In this document: positions 12,478 to 24,945 of the stretch, in pieces | Numbering within the stretch: position 1 is the stretch's first letter | Layout of the letters: each line of letters starts with the position of its first letter | Origin: Ulota crispa | Lineage: Eukaryota; Streptophyta; Bryopsida; Orthotrichales; Orthotrichaceae | Direction: 5' to 3' | Assembly: GCA_963920765.1 (NCBI GenBank) | Contig: OY987243.1 | Span: 33,479,060-33,543,059 of the forward strand | Length of the DNA stretch: 64,000 bases | Position numbers and translations under genes: made by a program | The notes under the pieces: model-generated | What the model was told of the DNA's origin: nothing | Seen by the model: the letters and a program-made list of their open reading frames with translations, nothing else | Database searches by the model: none

Positions 12478-13230
12478 GAGATTATCATATCTATGGGAAG
12501 CTAGTTAGAAAAGTTCATTCATTGGTGAATACATTGATAAATTAAGATCGTGTGTAGAGACTTTTCTGTTCCTTTGTTTGGTTTCACTCTACTTAGCATC
12601 TCCAATTCTCCACCAGAGTGAGGGGACCTCTATCTACTTCTTCATCCTAGGGAAACATTGTGAATCTTGTTTCCCATGTTTAATTGTATTTTCTCCCACA
12701 TAAGCAACTAGGTAGAATAGTGTTTAACCAATAACAAGCCTTCTTGTTTAAAAAGGTAAATTGATTCTCCATCATTACTTCCTCAACCTATTAATTGATT
12801 AAAGAAAATCAAAATTTAGAGAAATTTCTATGCATTGAGAAAATACAAATTCTACATTGCAAAAAAATTTTTTGGCCGATCCAAATATAAATTGCCTCCT
12901 TTTCATCCAAAAGTATAGCTAACACGCTATTTCACCGCATGGGTGGAGATGGTCTCACATGCAAGTGCGGTTGGTAGAACTATTTGTTTGACAAATACCG
13001 ACATAAGAATATTAATCACCAACCCCAACAAATGTTTTTACTTTAGTCACGTTCATCGCCACGTGGATGACTCTGACGCTCTGACCTAATGAGGGAAGGT
13101 TTGGTTTTTGCTGGTAAGGAATCTACATCAATCGGTACTTGGGTACCGTGTTGCGAAGGGGCACTATAGTACAGTGGTGGGTGGAGATGGACTTTGCAGG
13201 ATACTGACAACTGGGAGCCTAGGACCAATA
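12478..13230. other. Gene-free stretch
   Basis: AT-rich sequence between two elements. I see nothing in it beyond short chance open frames. Confidence 0.4.
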
Positions 13231-14750
13231 TACTCCCTCTGTCCCTCTAAAAACGTCTAAATCAGACACATTTCTTGTACCACTGAAAGCTCCCTTTTGC
13301 TTATTTCATATGCTGGGAAAGCCTTTGTCATGTTTAATCCCTAAAGGACCAAGCCCATTTTTCTATGAAAATTACTGAAAACTGCCATTTTTGGGAGAAT
13401 GAGTACAAAGGTAGGAAAAAAAGTTTTTTTGAAAATTTATCCATAGGATCTTGCCCTAGACTATGGGAGGTTTTTGTGGAAAAAAAATCAGTTCATTCTA
13501 GATGTAGAGGAGTGAGATATTGAAATCTGAAGTGCAAAAAAAAGTTTTTTTCCTGCTGCCCAAAACTTTTAGAAGCCTTTGATCGCTCCAATATCAAAAA
13601 AGTTGCTCTACGCAGAGTTGAGATTTATTTTTCCATGTTGAAAACCAAGTTAGGTATGTATAGGAGAATTTTCAAATGAATTGGAGGTGTGGATCATACT
13701 TTGTAAAGTATTGCAATGTTGTAAGGCCATTAAATTTGTATATATATACTAGGCAAGATTGGAGGATTTATGTAAAATTGAGAAATATGAGTTACTTTGA
13801 TCCAAATGGTGAAAACCAAGGAATCTTAGTCTACTATAAACTAGAAGAAAAAAAGTCAAAAAAAAATTAAAGCACCTAATTTAACAAGGGGCAAAAGGAA
13901 TGGAGGTTTGGAAGTTCCATACCTGCTTGCAACCTAAAAATTCTAACTCATGAATCAAAATTGAATGATACAAATCTTTCCACATATATGAAGATCTAAA
14001 GAATCAATTTCAATTTTTCATGTTTTTTAAATGCAATTTTAAAAAAAGTTTTTTGGGCTGCCCGGAGTGCCTGGCTGCCTGCTTTTCCTTGTTTTTCAAA
14101 AATTCATGCATAACTTCTTCAATAAATGTCAAAATGAAGAAAAGTTGGCTGTGCACATACATCTTTGAATTCCCCACCAACCTCAAAAGTTTCAAAAAAC
14201 TATAAAAACTAGTTTAGTCATAGGTACATGCCCAAGGTCCGTTTGTCCCCCAAGGGGACAGTTGGTCCTTGGGGGTTTATGATCTCATGGGACAAGTTAA
14301 GCAATTGGGGAGCATTCCTCTCCTAACAAGCTTGGCCTTGCCATATTAGGTAGTGTTGTTGCTACTAATCTTTAAATCATCAATAATGAGAAGCTGGCAA
14401 CATGCACAAATATAATACTTTTTGCATGGAATTTGGGTGCTGAAATTGCAACATCAAAGTTGGAGAGTTTGCATACATTGGGTAGATGGTGTATTGATTC
14501 TAGAATGCATGTGTCATTGACACAAAGACTAAAATAATGAGGAGCTGGCAGCATTCATAAACTATGCACAAATATGGTACTTTATGCATGCAATTTGGGT
14601 GCCTAAATGGCAATATAAAAATTGAAGATTTTGCATACATTTGATAGATATCATATTAACTTTGAAATGCATGTGTAACTAGCACAAAGACTAAAAACAC
14701 AATTAATCCTTTGCAATGAAGCTTTTTGGACCGGGGAGAATGGGACAGAA
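13231..14750. mobile_element. Stowaway-like element interrupted by a TTAA element
   Basis: It starts TA-CTCCCTCTGTCCCTC and continues as the reverse complement of the element at 7577-8013. A family A element is inserted at 13334-14278. After the insertion the sequence resumes (TGATCTCAT...AGCATTCCTCTCCTA). An internal segment of about 170 bp is then repeated in tandem (14380-14540 and 14541-14700). The far terminus is degraded near 14750. Confidence 0.7.
13334..14278 (+). mobile_element. TTAA element, family A (~945 bp), nested in a Stowaway-like element
   Basis: It begins TTAATCCCTAAAGGACC and ends TTGGTCCTTGGGGG-TTTA. The left flank reads CATGT-TTAA and the right TTTA-TGATC. The uninterrupted relative of the host element reads CATGT-TCAA-TGATC, so one four-base site has become two. 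The copies at 13334 and 15681 share long stretches, such as CTGCTGCCCAAAA and GGTGAAAACCAAGGAATCTT. Confidence 0.85.
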
Positions 14751-14881
14751 GATGAGTGATTTCAAGTGCACAGCCTCACTGCATTTGCCCGGTCAAGCTT
14801 GGGATGTCCACCGGTGCCACGGTGGAAGACCGCACCAGCAAGGAATCCGTAGATGCATTGAAAATTTGCATGACAGGTCAA

Positions 14882-15349
14882 GCCTTGGCATTAGAAAAAA
14901 TATGAGCTCTCCACAAGGCCCCTAAGAACCCCTCTCAAGGGGTCTCCTTAATTGTTTTAATTTGTACTTTGGAGTAATAAAATTATCTTACACCCTACTA
15001 TGCCTTTGACTAAAATCATGGCTCACATTGGTATGTCCCATTTTCATTGGGTGTCACAATTACATGTACATATTATCATGGTCCTTTTTCTCTATATTAA
15101 AATCTTTAACCTAGTACTTGTGAGGGTAACATTAGTTATGATTGTGTACAATAGTAGGAGAATAACTAAGAAATTGTGACATAGTACTAGATTACCATTT
15201 TCTATTCATAGTTTTTGTGATGTACAATAGGAAAGTCATACAAGGTAGAGACACTTCACACTTGCTCCAGCCTGTGCTCAATAAATGTTAAGAGTGTCAA
15301 ATCTTAAGGGCCTTGTGGAGAGTTTATATTTTTTCTAATGGGGCTTCCA
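14882..15349. mobile_element. Inverted-repeat element
   Basis: The left arm AAGCCTTGGCATTAGAAAAA, continuing through CTCCACAAGGCCC, is mirrored at 15304-15349 (GGGCCTTGTGGAGAG, then TTTTTTCTAATG). The arms are about 42 bp and imperfect. The interior is non-coding. Confidence 0.5.
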
Positions 15350-15680
15350 CGTTTGCTACTCTACGAGACAAATCATTGGGTTGGTGGAGCCTCCAACAGG
15401 TCAATAGACATGCAGTAGCCAAATTCCGGGAATTGGGCTTGCTCAACATACTCTAGTTTGCGAGAGTTGAGCGTCCCCGGAGGCATTTTGAGCGTGGCCG
15501 CTAAGGTTATTTATTCTAGCGAGTCACTGGCGGAGATCTGAAACTATAGAAACACCAATCAGACACGTTGTCTAGCCGTTTTTGGTCAACCGGTGGAGAT
15601 GCTCTAACTTACCAACATTTGACCTACATGCTGGTTCCACCTTCCACCTCTGGGGCCCAGTGTCATTTTTTTTGAGCCAA

Positions 15681-16617
15681 TTAACCCTTAAAGGCCCAAG
15701 CCCTTTTTCTGTGAAAGTCACTCAAAATTGCCACTTTTGGAGAATGAGCAGAAAGGTAGGAAAACATGTTTTTTGGAAAATCCAACTGTTAGATCTTGCC
15801 CTAGACTATGGCGGGTACTTGTGGAAAAAAATCGGCTCATTCTAAATGTAAATGAGTGAGATATTCACATCTGAAGTCAAAAGAAAAGTTTTTTTCCCTG
15901 CTGCCCAAAAAATTCAAAAGCCTTTGACCTCTCCTATATCAAAAAAATTGATCTATACAAAGTTGAAGTTTTTTTCTCCCATGTAGAAGGCCAAATTAGA
16001 TAAGTCTGGGAGAATTTTCAAATGAATTGGAGGTGTGATACATACTTTGTAAAATCTTGCAATGCCGGAAGGCCATGAAATTTGCATATACACTAGGCAA
16101 ACTTGGAGGATTTATGTAAATTTGAGAAATCTGAATAACTTTGATCCAAATGGTGAAAACCAAGGAATCTTAGTCTACTACAACTTGGAAAAAAAAAAGT
16201 ACAAAAAAAACTCAAGGACCAAATTTTACTAGGGGCAAAAGGAATGGAGGTTTGGGAATCCCATACCTACCCAAAAATCAAAACTTCTCACTCATAAATC
16301 AAAATTGAATGATTCAAAGCTTCCCACATTTGTAAAACTCTAAAGAATCAATTTCAGATTTTTAATTTTGAAAAATGAAATTTTTAAAGACGTTATTTGT
16401 GCTACCCAAACAGCCTACACTTCCATGTTGTTCATAAATTCATGCATAACTTCTTCAATAATTGTCAAAATGAAGAAAAATTTAGATTTGCACATACATA
16501 TTTGAATTCCCCACAATCCTCAAAAATTTCAAACAAATTATAAAAACTGGTTTAGTCACAGGTACATGCCCGAGGTCCATTTGTCCCTCGCGGGGACCCT
16601 TGGGCCTTTAAGGGTTC
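15681..16617 (+). mobile_element. TTAA element, family A (~937 bp)
   Basis: It begins TTAACCCTTAAAGGCCC and ends GGGCCTTTAAGGG-TTCC, the right TTAA having decayed. It aligns along its whole length with the copy at 13334 in the same orientation. Confidence 0.8.
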
Positions 16618-17442
16618 CTAGCGCCCCATCGCCTCATATATCACCTCCCACAATTTCAAAGCCTTGTTTGAAGAACTAGATCTAACTTTTTGATTTTGCT
16701 ATAAACTACAATTATGAAGGCATTCAAGTTTTCCATGCCAATGGAGTAATCTTGGGAGTAATGGCGAGGAAAGCCAAATGTTGTACAAGTATTGCAAGAG
16801 ATTTGATTGGGTGAAACACCATATGGAGCGTGGTGGCAAGCAACATTTTACAGGCTACAACTAGCCAATATTCCTTGCAAGCTTCTTGTGTAAGCTTTGT
16901 GGTAGCAAGAAAGTTGTTGGCAAGGGTTCTAGCATGTTCTAGATCCTTATTAAGGCAATCGTCACCAACTGTGCCGGTCATTATTTTTTATGCAATAGCA
17001 ATTTGAAGTCTTAAAACTTGACATAAAAAGAAGTGCAATCTTCAATAATTTACAAGTGTGTGCATTCACATCTAATCTTGTTGCTCACAATTTGAGATGA
17101 ATTTGAAGCTTATAGAATTTTGTAAAAATCATCAAATAGCAACTACTTACCAAAAAATGAGATTTTGTCAATACATGTTGTTTGATCAAATGTTATAATC
17201 TCCCATCTCCCGGCGTTAATTGTTCCCAAAATTTGCCCATTTTCTAAGTAGATGTTCCACTATTTTTCAATAGTCACTTTTTTTAGATCATCCGATTAAC
17301 TGAGCTATGATGCATCAAAGTTGTCGGTCTCCAAAAACCTTGATTATGGTGAAAACAGCTTGGGAGCTTAGGGATTAAACTATTAAACCCTTTGTAGTTG
17401 GGACTATTGCAGAAAGGCTGCATTCTAGACTAGAATGTCCTT
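16618..17442. other. Gene-free stretch
   Basis: AT-rich sequence. The minus-strand frame at 16981-16724 (85 codons) has no recognisable domain or splice context. Nothing else supported. Confidence 0.4.
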
Positions 17443-17706
17443 CAAGCATCTCCACCAATATCCGTTGGGGGCCTGACCTTTGCCAGTCTAGGTCCTAGGA
17501 TGATAAGTGTTTCCGGCCAATCAAAACACTATTCATTCTAAGTTTACTGCTTCATTCTATATTCTCTTTGGTGAATGGTCAAATAACTATTTTTAAGAGA
17601 CGTTTGGAGTGCAAGGGTGGAGAACAAGAATTTTGAGGGTCATTCAAAAAACAGATGTAAACTTTGAGTGCGTCAAGTATGACAAGTAATGGTAGAGATG
17701 CTCTTA
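17443..17706. mobile_element. Inverted-repeat element, family G copy 2 (264 bp)
   Basis: The left AAGCATCTCCACCA mirrors the right TGGTAGAGATGCTCTT, close to the termini at 6755-7536. A lone matching end (GGTGGAGATGCTCTAA) is at 15590-15606. Confidence 0.5.
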
Positions 17707-18722
17707 CACTATTGAAAGGCAAGCTACACCAAAATAAAACATTGTTCTAAAACCTCGTCTAGAACATTGTTTTGCAAAAAACAAATGACCACACTTGCTT
17801 CTTTGTGTAAAAATAAATTCCTTGTTTTGTGCATTTATGCTTGTGTTTCATTGGAAATTAAAATTCTTAAATTTTTTGTAATTTTTGTTTCCAAATTTTT
17901 GCTTTTGAACGGTGAGAGTTTAATTTAGTAAGACAATGCATGGAACCTTAAGCAAAGTGGTTGTCCCCAAATATTTCAAAAATAATTTACATTTCTTCAT
18001 CAATTCCAAACCAGTTGCATTAGCATGTGTGGCCTTGGCATGACTACTTCAAATGATAACTAAAATTGAATGGACTTGTTGAACTTGCTTTTGGGCCCAT
18101 AAAACATATAGTTCAATTCCCAGCATGTCTGTTGTTTCGAAGTTCAATCATCAGATTTAATGGGGAAACTAAAAATTCCCACCATTGTTGGAGTGTGGTC
18201 TTGGGCAAAATACTGATGTAAGGTAAGAGGCTCATAAACCGACCAACCATCTAAGGGCTGAAACCGAATTTTGGAGCGGTGGAACTTCTTGAAATAGTTT
18301 TCGAGTTTCACTAGAAAGACAAGAGGAATTGGCATCTAACTCAAGTTTTTCATATTTTTTGGAACTTGATGGAATTAGTTATGAAATTTTGAAGTGGAAA
18401 GGTCATAGGGCCCTAAAACTATCCACCTCCTCAAATGCATGTTCATTGTACATTACTTAAACGCTATGAATAAGTACATGTTTTGGCAGAGTTCATTTGG
18501 GGAGGTGAACAATTTTAACACCCAAACTAAGTTTGAGCCTCTTACCTTAGAGTGAAAAAAAGGTTTTTAACATTACATATTAGTGTGTGTAACTATTCAT
18601 AGAGTTTTCCCTTGTATAAAACAAATATTAGAGGAAGGTGTCCCCTGAAGTTCTACTTGGATACCACCGCACTTATACTGTGCTTCAAAAATTCCCCAGA
18701 AACCAAGGAGGCTGCATTCATA
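17707..18722. other. Gene-free stretch
   Basis: AT-rich, with no element ends or genes that I can support. Confidence 0.4.
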
Positions 18723-19038
18723 TAAGGTAGGAGCACCCATAAGCGTCAATGTCCCCATAACCGTCACCTTTGAAATCTTGCAAAATTTGTGGAAATAAAT
18801 AAATGTAATTACAAGGATGTACAACATGTGAACATGAACCTTAGTGTTGGTTATGGGTGCAATGACAATTTGCTCTTTAAAAATTCACAACTTGTTCTCA
18901 CAATATCCAAATTATACATTTGAAAGTGCAAACTCTTTTTCTTTTGTTCCTAATATAATCTTGTAATTTGCTAGTTGTTTATTAATAGTCATCATATTCA
19001 AAACCCTTAATTTGACGTTTATGGGTGCTCCTACCTTA
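18723..19038. mobile_element. Inverted-repeat MITE, family D copy 1 (316 bp)
   Basis: The left TAAGGTAGGAGCACCCATAA is exactly mirrored by the right TTATGGGTGCTCCTACCTTA, a 20-bp perfect terminal repeat. The interior (TGTAATTACAAGGATGTACA) matches the copy at 42224 in the opposite orientation. Confidence 0.8.
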
Positions 19039-21472
19039 TTAAGGGTATCATCCACTATTGACGAGCGAAGTAGTCCGGACGGGTATCACTGACGATGCCT
19101 AGCAAGCTTGTTTGTATCTGTTTCTTTTTTTTTCCCTAGCAAGTTTGTTTCTGTCTGTATTTTATTTCAGTATTTTTTGGTTTTCTTTTCCTTTCATATT
19201 TCATGTCTTTATTTCGGCCATACAACTGGTGATTTGATAGGCTGATCTTTTTATCTCGAGCCTCCTTTCACATAAAGGAGATGGACATAGATAGCACAAG
19301 AGAACAATCCAGAACATTTTTGAGACAAAAAAAACAAAACAAAACGTTTTCATGTACCATGGAAGTCCACAAAAACAAGGTTCTCTTCCTCACGTATCCT
19401 TACTGAAAGCTCTCATAGACTTTTTGATAACTTTTTGTTTCCAGTTGCAAACTCTCTTTCAATTGGAGAATGATATAATGTGAGCGGGGATTTGTGAGCC
19501 GTGAGTCGTGAGCCTACATTTTTTTGTCAAAATAATATGATTCACCTATAACCATATATATAGGACCCTATAATTGTACATTTTAAATTTCATCGCTAAA
19601 GAAACTAGCTATTCTTATTTTTATATTTTCATTGATTTTAAGCTCAAAATTGGTTCCCACTTGCAAAAAACTTGGCTCATTGCTCATGGCTCACCATTTT
19701 ACGTCACTAAACATTGTTGTCCTAAGAGTGCAAATGCTGTAAGGCAAAAATATTTGAAACTCTAAGTTGTAATGTTCAGTAGGTTTCCTTCATCTATTGG
19801 AAGAATTTTTGTTTTTGTAATCTTTGATGTAAAACCTCCTAAACCAAAGTAGTTCAACAATTCTTTAGAATATCATACTGATGTCCACAAATCAGTTACC
19901 AATGAAGGAATAAGGTTGGGTGTTTAGAAATCAATCACTGATGAAGGGATTTTTATCCATCCAAACGCACTTTTGGAAAGTCAAATCATACAAATAAATA
20001 AATGACTCAAAATTTATACGTTTAAAATTTGTTTTGTGGAGGTTGTGTATTAGTTGAAATTACAAGTTGTATTCAAACAATATCAAAATGAAGAGTATTC
20101 ATGTAAGTACAATTGTTGTTGAAAATAACAACTATTTGTCTACGTGATCTTTTTAAATGACATGTCTTTTAAATTCTGTTCAGAAAGTCAATTCTTCTGT
20201 GTGCTTGTAAAGTTTGAAGTTGATTATAACAAATGCAGCACTTACTGTCAACTGAGAACAATATTGGAGCAAAGCGTAATAAAGATCTATTAACATCACA
20301 AAGTCACAATTAGCAAGGTAGAATAGTTCCTGGTCATTAATTTGGTTATTGCACATAGGTGGGGATCATCATACATATGTTTTCAATACCCGGCAGGGCA
20401 TGATAAAGGGAGCGGCTTTTTACTCACAAAAAGCCGGATATTTCATTATTAAAATTTATGAAGTATATCAAAGATGTATAGTTTCATATGGTGTTTTTGT
20501 TATCTCTCCTACCAAATCTATACGACTATTTCGCAAAAAAAAAAAAAAAAAAAGCACCTTTAAATGCCTAGTCCAATATGTAAAGTTGCTTTCCATGCAT
20601 CCCTTAGTATCCTTCTGCCTATCATGTCAATATTTCAATACAATTTGCCATACCTTTCTACCAAAAGGGACCAAACTAGGTAGCATGTAAGCAAGTCCCA
20701 ACTCCCAAGGCCTTTTATGGCACAATTCTAGACCACCGAAGCTGGCTGCTTTCCTGTGGTCTCTGCTGAGTCACGGACTTGCTACTGGAGATTGGATACA
20801 AAAAATAAGATCATCGGATTATCACATTTGTTTTTGCAAACACAACACTGTATCGAATAATATTCATCGGTAGTCGATACAACAGAAAAAGAATATTTTC
20901 TAAGCCCGCCAAAACAAAAGCATGTAGCTCTATATGTGACGAACAATAAGGAAGCACAGTTCTTTTTCTTTCCAATCTCATTTTCAGTAACTTGAGTCCT
21001 TTTAGCACTACAACAATCATAGTTCCAAAATGTCATTCTTTGATTTAAAACGACTATCAAAACCTTTAACTAATGAATGTCAACTATTTCAAACTTTATG
21101 GTGAGACATGAGTACTTTTGCTCCCAACATTGTATTGTTTTGTTTGTGACCACAGCACTTTACACTTTTGACTGCATTGTGATGCAAAGACGTGCTACTT
21201 AAACACCCAAATGACTCATTTAACTAGTGATGGATTTTCCATGTAATTATAGATTTCCCATGTCCATTGGAGATTTCTTGATATTTCATATTTATTATTT
21301 ATAAAATTTTGTCCATGTTTTATTTCTACATATCTTCCAATGTTTTGATACGTTCTTTAATGTTTTGCAAATCTCTTCAAATGTTTTGCAGGTATTTTCC
21401 ACTATTTTGCAAACCAAATTTTTTTAAAGAATATTGCTTAGGGAATTTGAATAATGATTAATAAGTACTTAG
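19039..21472. other. Gene-free stretch of 2.4 kb
   Basis: AT-rich sequence with an A run near 20536-20553. The open frames at 20349-20690 and 20782-21060 are read through low-complexity sequence and show no domain. No genes supported. Confidence 0.4.
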
Positions 21473-22653
21473 CTAACCCTAAATTCTTTGACCATGTTTC
21501 ACCAAAAAACACCTAGAATGAGTTGTTTTGATAACAAAGGTAAAAAAGAACTTCTAAAGAAATCTTGATGCAATTTATTGTAAGATTTAGTAGTAGACTA
21601 CTTTGTCATGCAAGAGTAGAAAAATCAAAGGTATATTCCTTACAATGATTATAAGGGTTGAAGTGAGAATCGTTTTTTTTGGAGAGCAATCAAATTCTAG
21701 GTAGCTCCAACTTGGGGATGTTTTTGTATTAATCAATATTGCTTTTGTGCTTGTGTATTATAGACCAAATTTGGTAATGGAGCTGGTCATATGCCCAAAA
21801 CTTTTCATAGCATTTTGAATTGGGGAACGCACTCAAATTTAAAATAGGAAGCTAACTTCAAGAAAATTCTCATGTAAAGCCGTTTTTCATTAATTTATAG
21901 CTCTCATTTATAGAATTTTTTTTCAAGATGTGAAATTCCAAGGTTTAGATTTTATCTAGCTCTAGGGGAAGGGAAAAAACAATGAAAATTGGCTAAAAAT
22001 TGTTACTTTGACAAGGTTTGATCAACATAGGAATAACTCATGTCCACTTGAGGTAGAATAAAGGACAATAAACAAAAAAATTGCTTTCATGGAATGAAGT
22101 TGGGTCAAAGTTTCACAAGGAAATATATTTGTCCTTCAACTTTTGAACAATATCCTAAAATTTTATTTGCAATGTAAATAGTTGTGCACATTTTGCCCTA
22201 CAAGCAAGCATAATTATTACATATTCCATCACATATTCTTTTTTTAAAAATGAAACAATTTAAAAATTATTGCATTGAAGAGATACTCCTTGCACACACA
22301 TCCTCTAAAAAATTCGTGAAAATATATTCATTACTCTATAAGTATGAAGTACCGGCTTGTCCAAAATAACTATGTTGCCAAAAAAAAACTATTGTCAATG
22401 TAATATTTGTTAGCTTGGGAAAAAAAAAGCAACTTTGGGATTTTTGGGTTTTATGTTTTTAAGAGATTTATGGTGCTTTATAGTGAATTTTTTGATGATT
22501 TCTTCAAGACCTTACATCAACAATGAAATATCTTGAAGGAATCATAAATAATGTCACTTTAAATTACCAAAATACTCTCAAAAATGAAAAATTTAGTGGA
22601 AATTTTTTTCCTCAGATTAGCAAATGTAGTGCTTGTTTGTCCTTTAAGGGATA
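21473..22653. mobile_element. Possible degraded TTAA element
   Basis: CTAACCCTAAATTC at the left and TGTCCTTTAAGGGATAA at the right resemble decayed ends of the TTAA type. The interior gives no firm match to the other copies, so this pairing may be accidental. Confidence 0.25.
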
Positions 22654-22855
22654 AATGTGATATCCAAAAAGTTTTGCAATTGAGAAGGCAATGACGTATT
22701 AGGAGGTTTCAAATATCTCAAAAAAAAGGTGAATGAGTGGTTGTGAATGAGTTTTTGTTCATAGGTGAACATAAAGTCACCAAAGTGAACCACCCATAAA
22801 GACCTCCAAGAGGTCATCATGGGTGGTTACGTGTGAACAACGTGAAGGCATGAAG

Positions 22856-23093
22856 CCTCTCCCTCTCGCTCCTGCACCTGTCTCCACTCTTGCACCCGTC
22901 CTTGTTGCTCCCCTACCTCTCCCTCTAGCTCCCCCTGCCTCTCCTTCTCACTCCTGTTCCTGTCTCCACTCTTGCACCCGTCCTTGTTGCTCCCCTGCCT
23001 CTCCTTCTCACTCCTGTTCCTGTCTCCACTCTTGCACCCGTCCTTGTTGCTCCCCTGCCTCTCCCTCTAGCTCCCCTCGCCTCTCTCTCTAGC
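22856..23093. repeat. CT-rich tandem repeat, 60-bp unit
   Basis: About three and a half copies of a 60-bp unit containing CACTCTTGCACCCGTCCTTG and TTGCTCCCCTGCCTCTCC. The two central copies are nearly identical. Because 60 is a multiple of three the array reads open as a 20-residue repeat (SHSCSCLHSCTRPCCSP). I see no sign that it is a gene. Confidence 0.85.
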
Positions 23094-23841
23094 TCCTAAT
23101 CTTGTTGCCGCTCCCGCACTTGTCCTTGTTGCTCCCCACCTTTAGCTCTCACTCTTGCTTCCAGCCTCTTGCTTTTGCTCCTAACCTCTCACTCTTGCTC
23201 CACGCTGCCAAGTTACAAGCACTTGAAGGTTCAAGCTAAGGGGACTTGGATTAGAAGCGGCAATGGTGGAGCTCAAGGGATCTGGATTAGCTTACGAGAT
23301 TGGTGATTTTGGGCAAAGTTGAAGGAGTGGTCTGTAGTTCACTAAAATATGGATATTTGAATGGGTGAAGGAGAGGACATGAACGGTAGCTTCACTAAGT
23401 TGTTCATCAATTTCATTCACGTGAACGAAATTGGTGATGAACGGCATATTTGAAACCTCCTATTGTATGAAATTCCCAAGTTCATTGGCATGCACCCTAA
23501 GCCTCAAGGAGTGCACTATATAGGGTATCCAAGGGTACCTTGCATTCAAGCCCTATAAGATGGAGGCTAATTTTTTCTGATTTCTATAGGGTTATATTTA
23601 CCTAAATTTATAAATTTTGATGATTTCATGTAATTTAAGCTTCATTCAAAAAATTCTTATGATATTTTTGTGTACCCTATGTTCATTATTAATACTCAAT
23701 GACAAGAAAAAAAATTCATACACTTGATCAAGTCACACTGAAATTCTTTTTTGAAAATTGCACATGCAAAAATTGATGTACAAAGCAAGAGTGACATTTG
23801 TATTGTAGATGTAAACATGGAGTGCTTGCTACACAAGCACA
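23094..23841. other. Gene-free stretch after the CT-rich array
   Basis: A CT-rich, Ser/Leu-coding-like tail of the array fades into ordinary AT-rich DNA. No gene seen. Confidence 0.4.
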
Positions 23842-24090
23842 TTAACCCCTGAGCGCCCCAGCGCCCCAAATCTAGCCTCTCCATATTCAACAGTTTGTTG
23901 CCTTTGACCATTATATTCTTTTGATCCGTGAGATGAAAAATTATCAAATTTTTCATACAATTACAGACCCCAAGCCTTGTGCAATATCAATGGCTAACTT
24001 TTCCAAATGTTGTTTTTAAACTTGTGGTGACAAATTATTTGCAATGAGGTCCAACCAGCTATGAATTTGGGTTGGGTGCTATGGGGTTAA
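23842..24090. mobile_element. TTAA element, distinct family (249 bp)
   Basis: TTAACCCCTGAGCGCCCC at the left and GGGTGCTATGGGGTTAA at the right, with TTAA on both flanks. The internal sequence differs from families A, B and C. Confidence 0.6.
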
Positions 24091-24945
24091 AGCAATTTGT
24101 ACCTCCAAATTGAAGCTACTCGCAAGCTAAAACTCTTCTCAAACATAAAGTTCAAACACTTCAAACACAAAGTTTGACCAATCACAAAATAGTTCCAACC
24201 ACAAAGTGAGATAATATAAAAAGAATGCAAAAACAACTACCATGTCTAATAGCAAACTTTGAAGTTGACAGTAGTATGAAGCAAAAACTAGTGATTCAAC
24301 AAAAGCCACTTCAAACATAAATTCCTTCCAATCTTAACATACTTCCAACCAAAGTGCACTACAATACAAAGCATGCCAAATGGAAACACACCCTAGACTA
24401 CATTTGAACACCACATACTATAGTGCAGCCTTGGATTAAACCCTAGATCAAAGCTTACACACAAAGGTATTGTCATTCAACATTCCAATCTTGATGCTTT
24501 CATCCACAATTTTCCATTTAATTTTTTATTCATCCTCTATGCTACAACATCTCTTTTTGTGTAGTAATTGAGCATACACAACTATGATACAGTTGAAAAA
24601 CATTGCACATTGGATCCACCTTTGGATACTTTGCAAAAAGTTGTAATACTTCTACTAACCCTAACAAAAATATAGATTGTTTTTAAAAAAATTGGAAGGA
24701 CTATTTTAAATTAATGAAATGTATAATACTCATTATTATGCTCTATCCTTCATTATTTATAAAGACCCCAACGGCCAAACCCAATATAATGATGTTTATT
24801 TATTTCCAAGTTATGTCAAAAATTTAGGACCAAGATAATTATGATAACCTTCATTTGATTGCACGTGTACCAAAAAAAGGGAGTACACACCTCGAGCCCC
24901 AAGCCAACAAAATATTAAAAAATAGAAGAGACTAGAGAGTGGGAA
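24091..24945. other. Gene-free AT-rich stretch
   Basis: Low-complexity, A-rich sequence just upstream of the GC-richer block. It could include the promoter for a transcript starting near 24.9 kb, but no confident core element is visible. Confidence 0.3.

Noticed and set aside
20349..20690. 113-codon plus-strand frame
   Set aside because: It reads through an A run as poly-lysine and has no recognisable domain.
22823..23092. 89-codon frame rich in Cys/Ser/Pro
   Set aside because: It is created by a 60-bp CT-rich tandem repeat whose length is a multiple of three. No start context, splice sites or recognisable domain.
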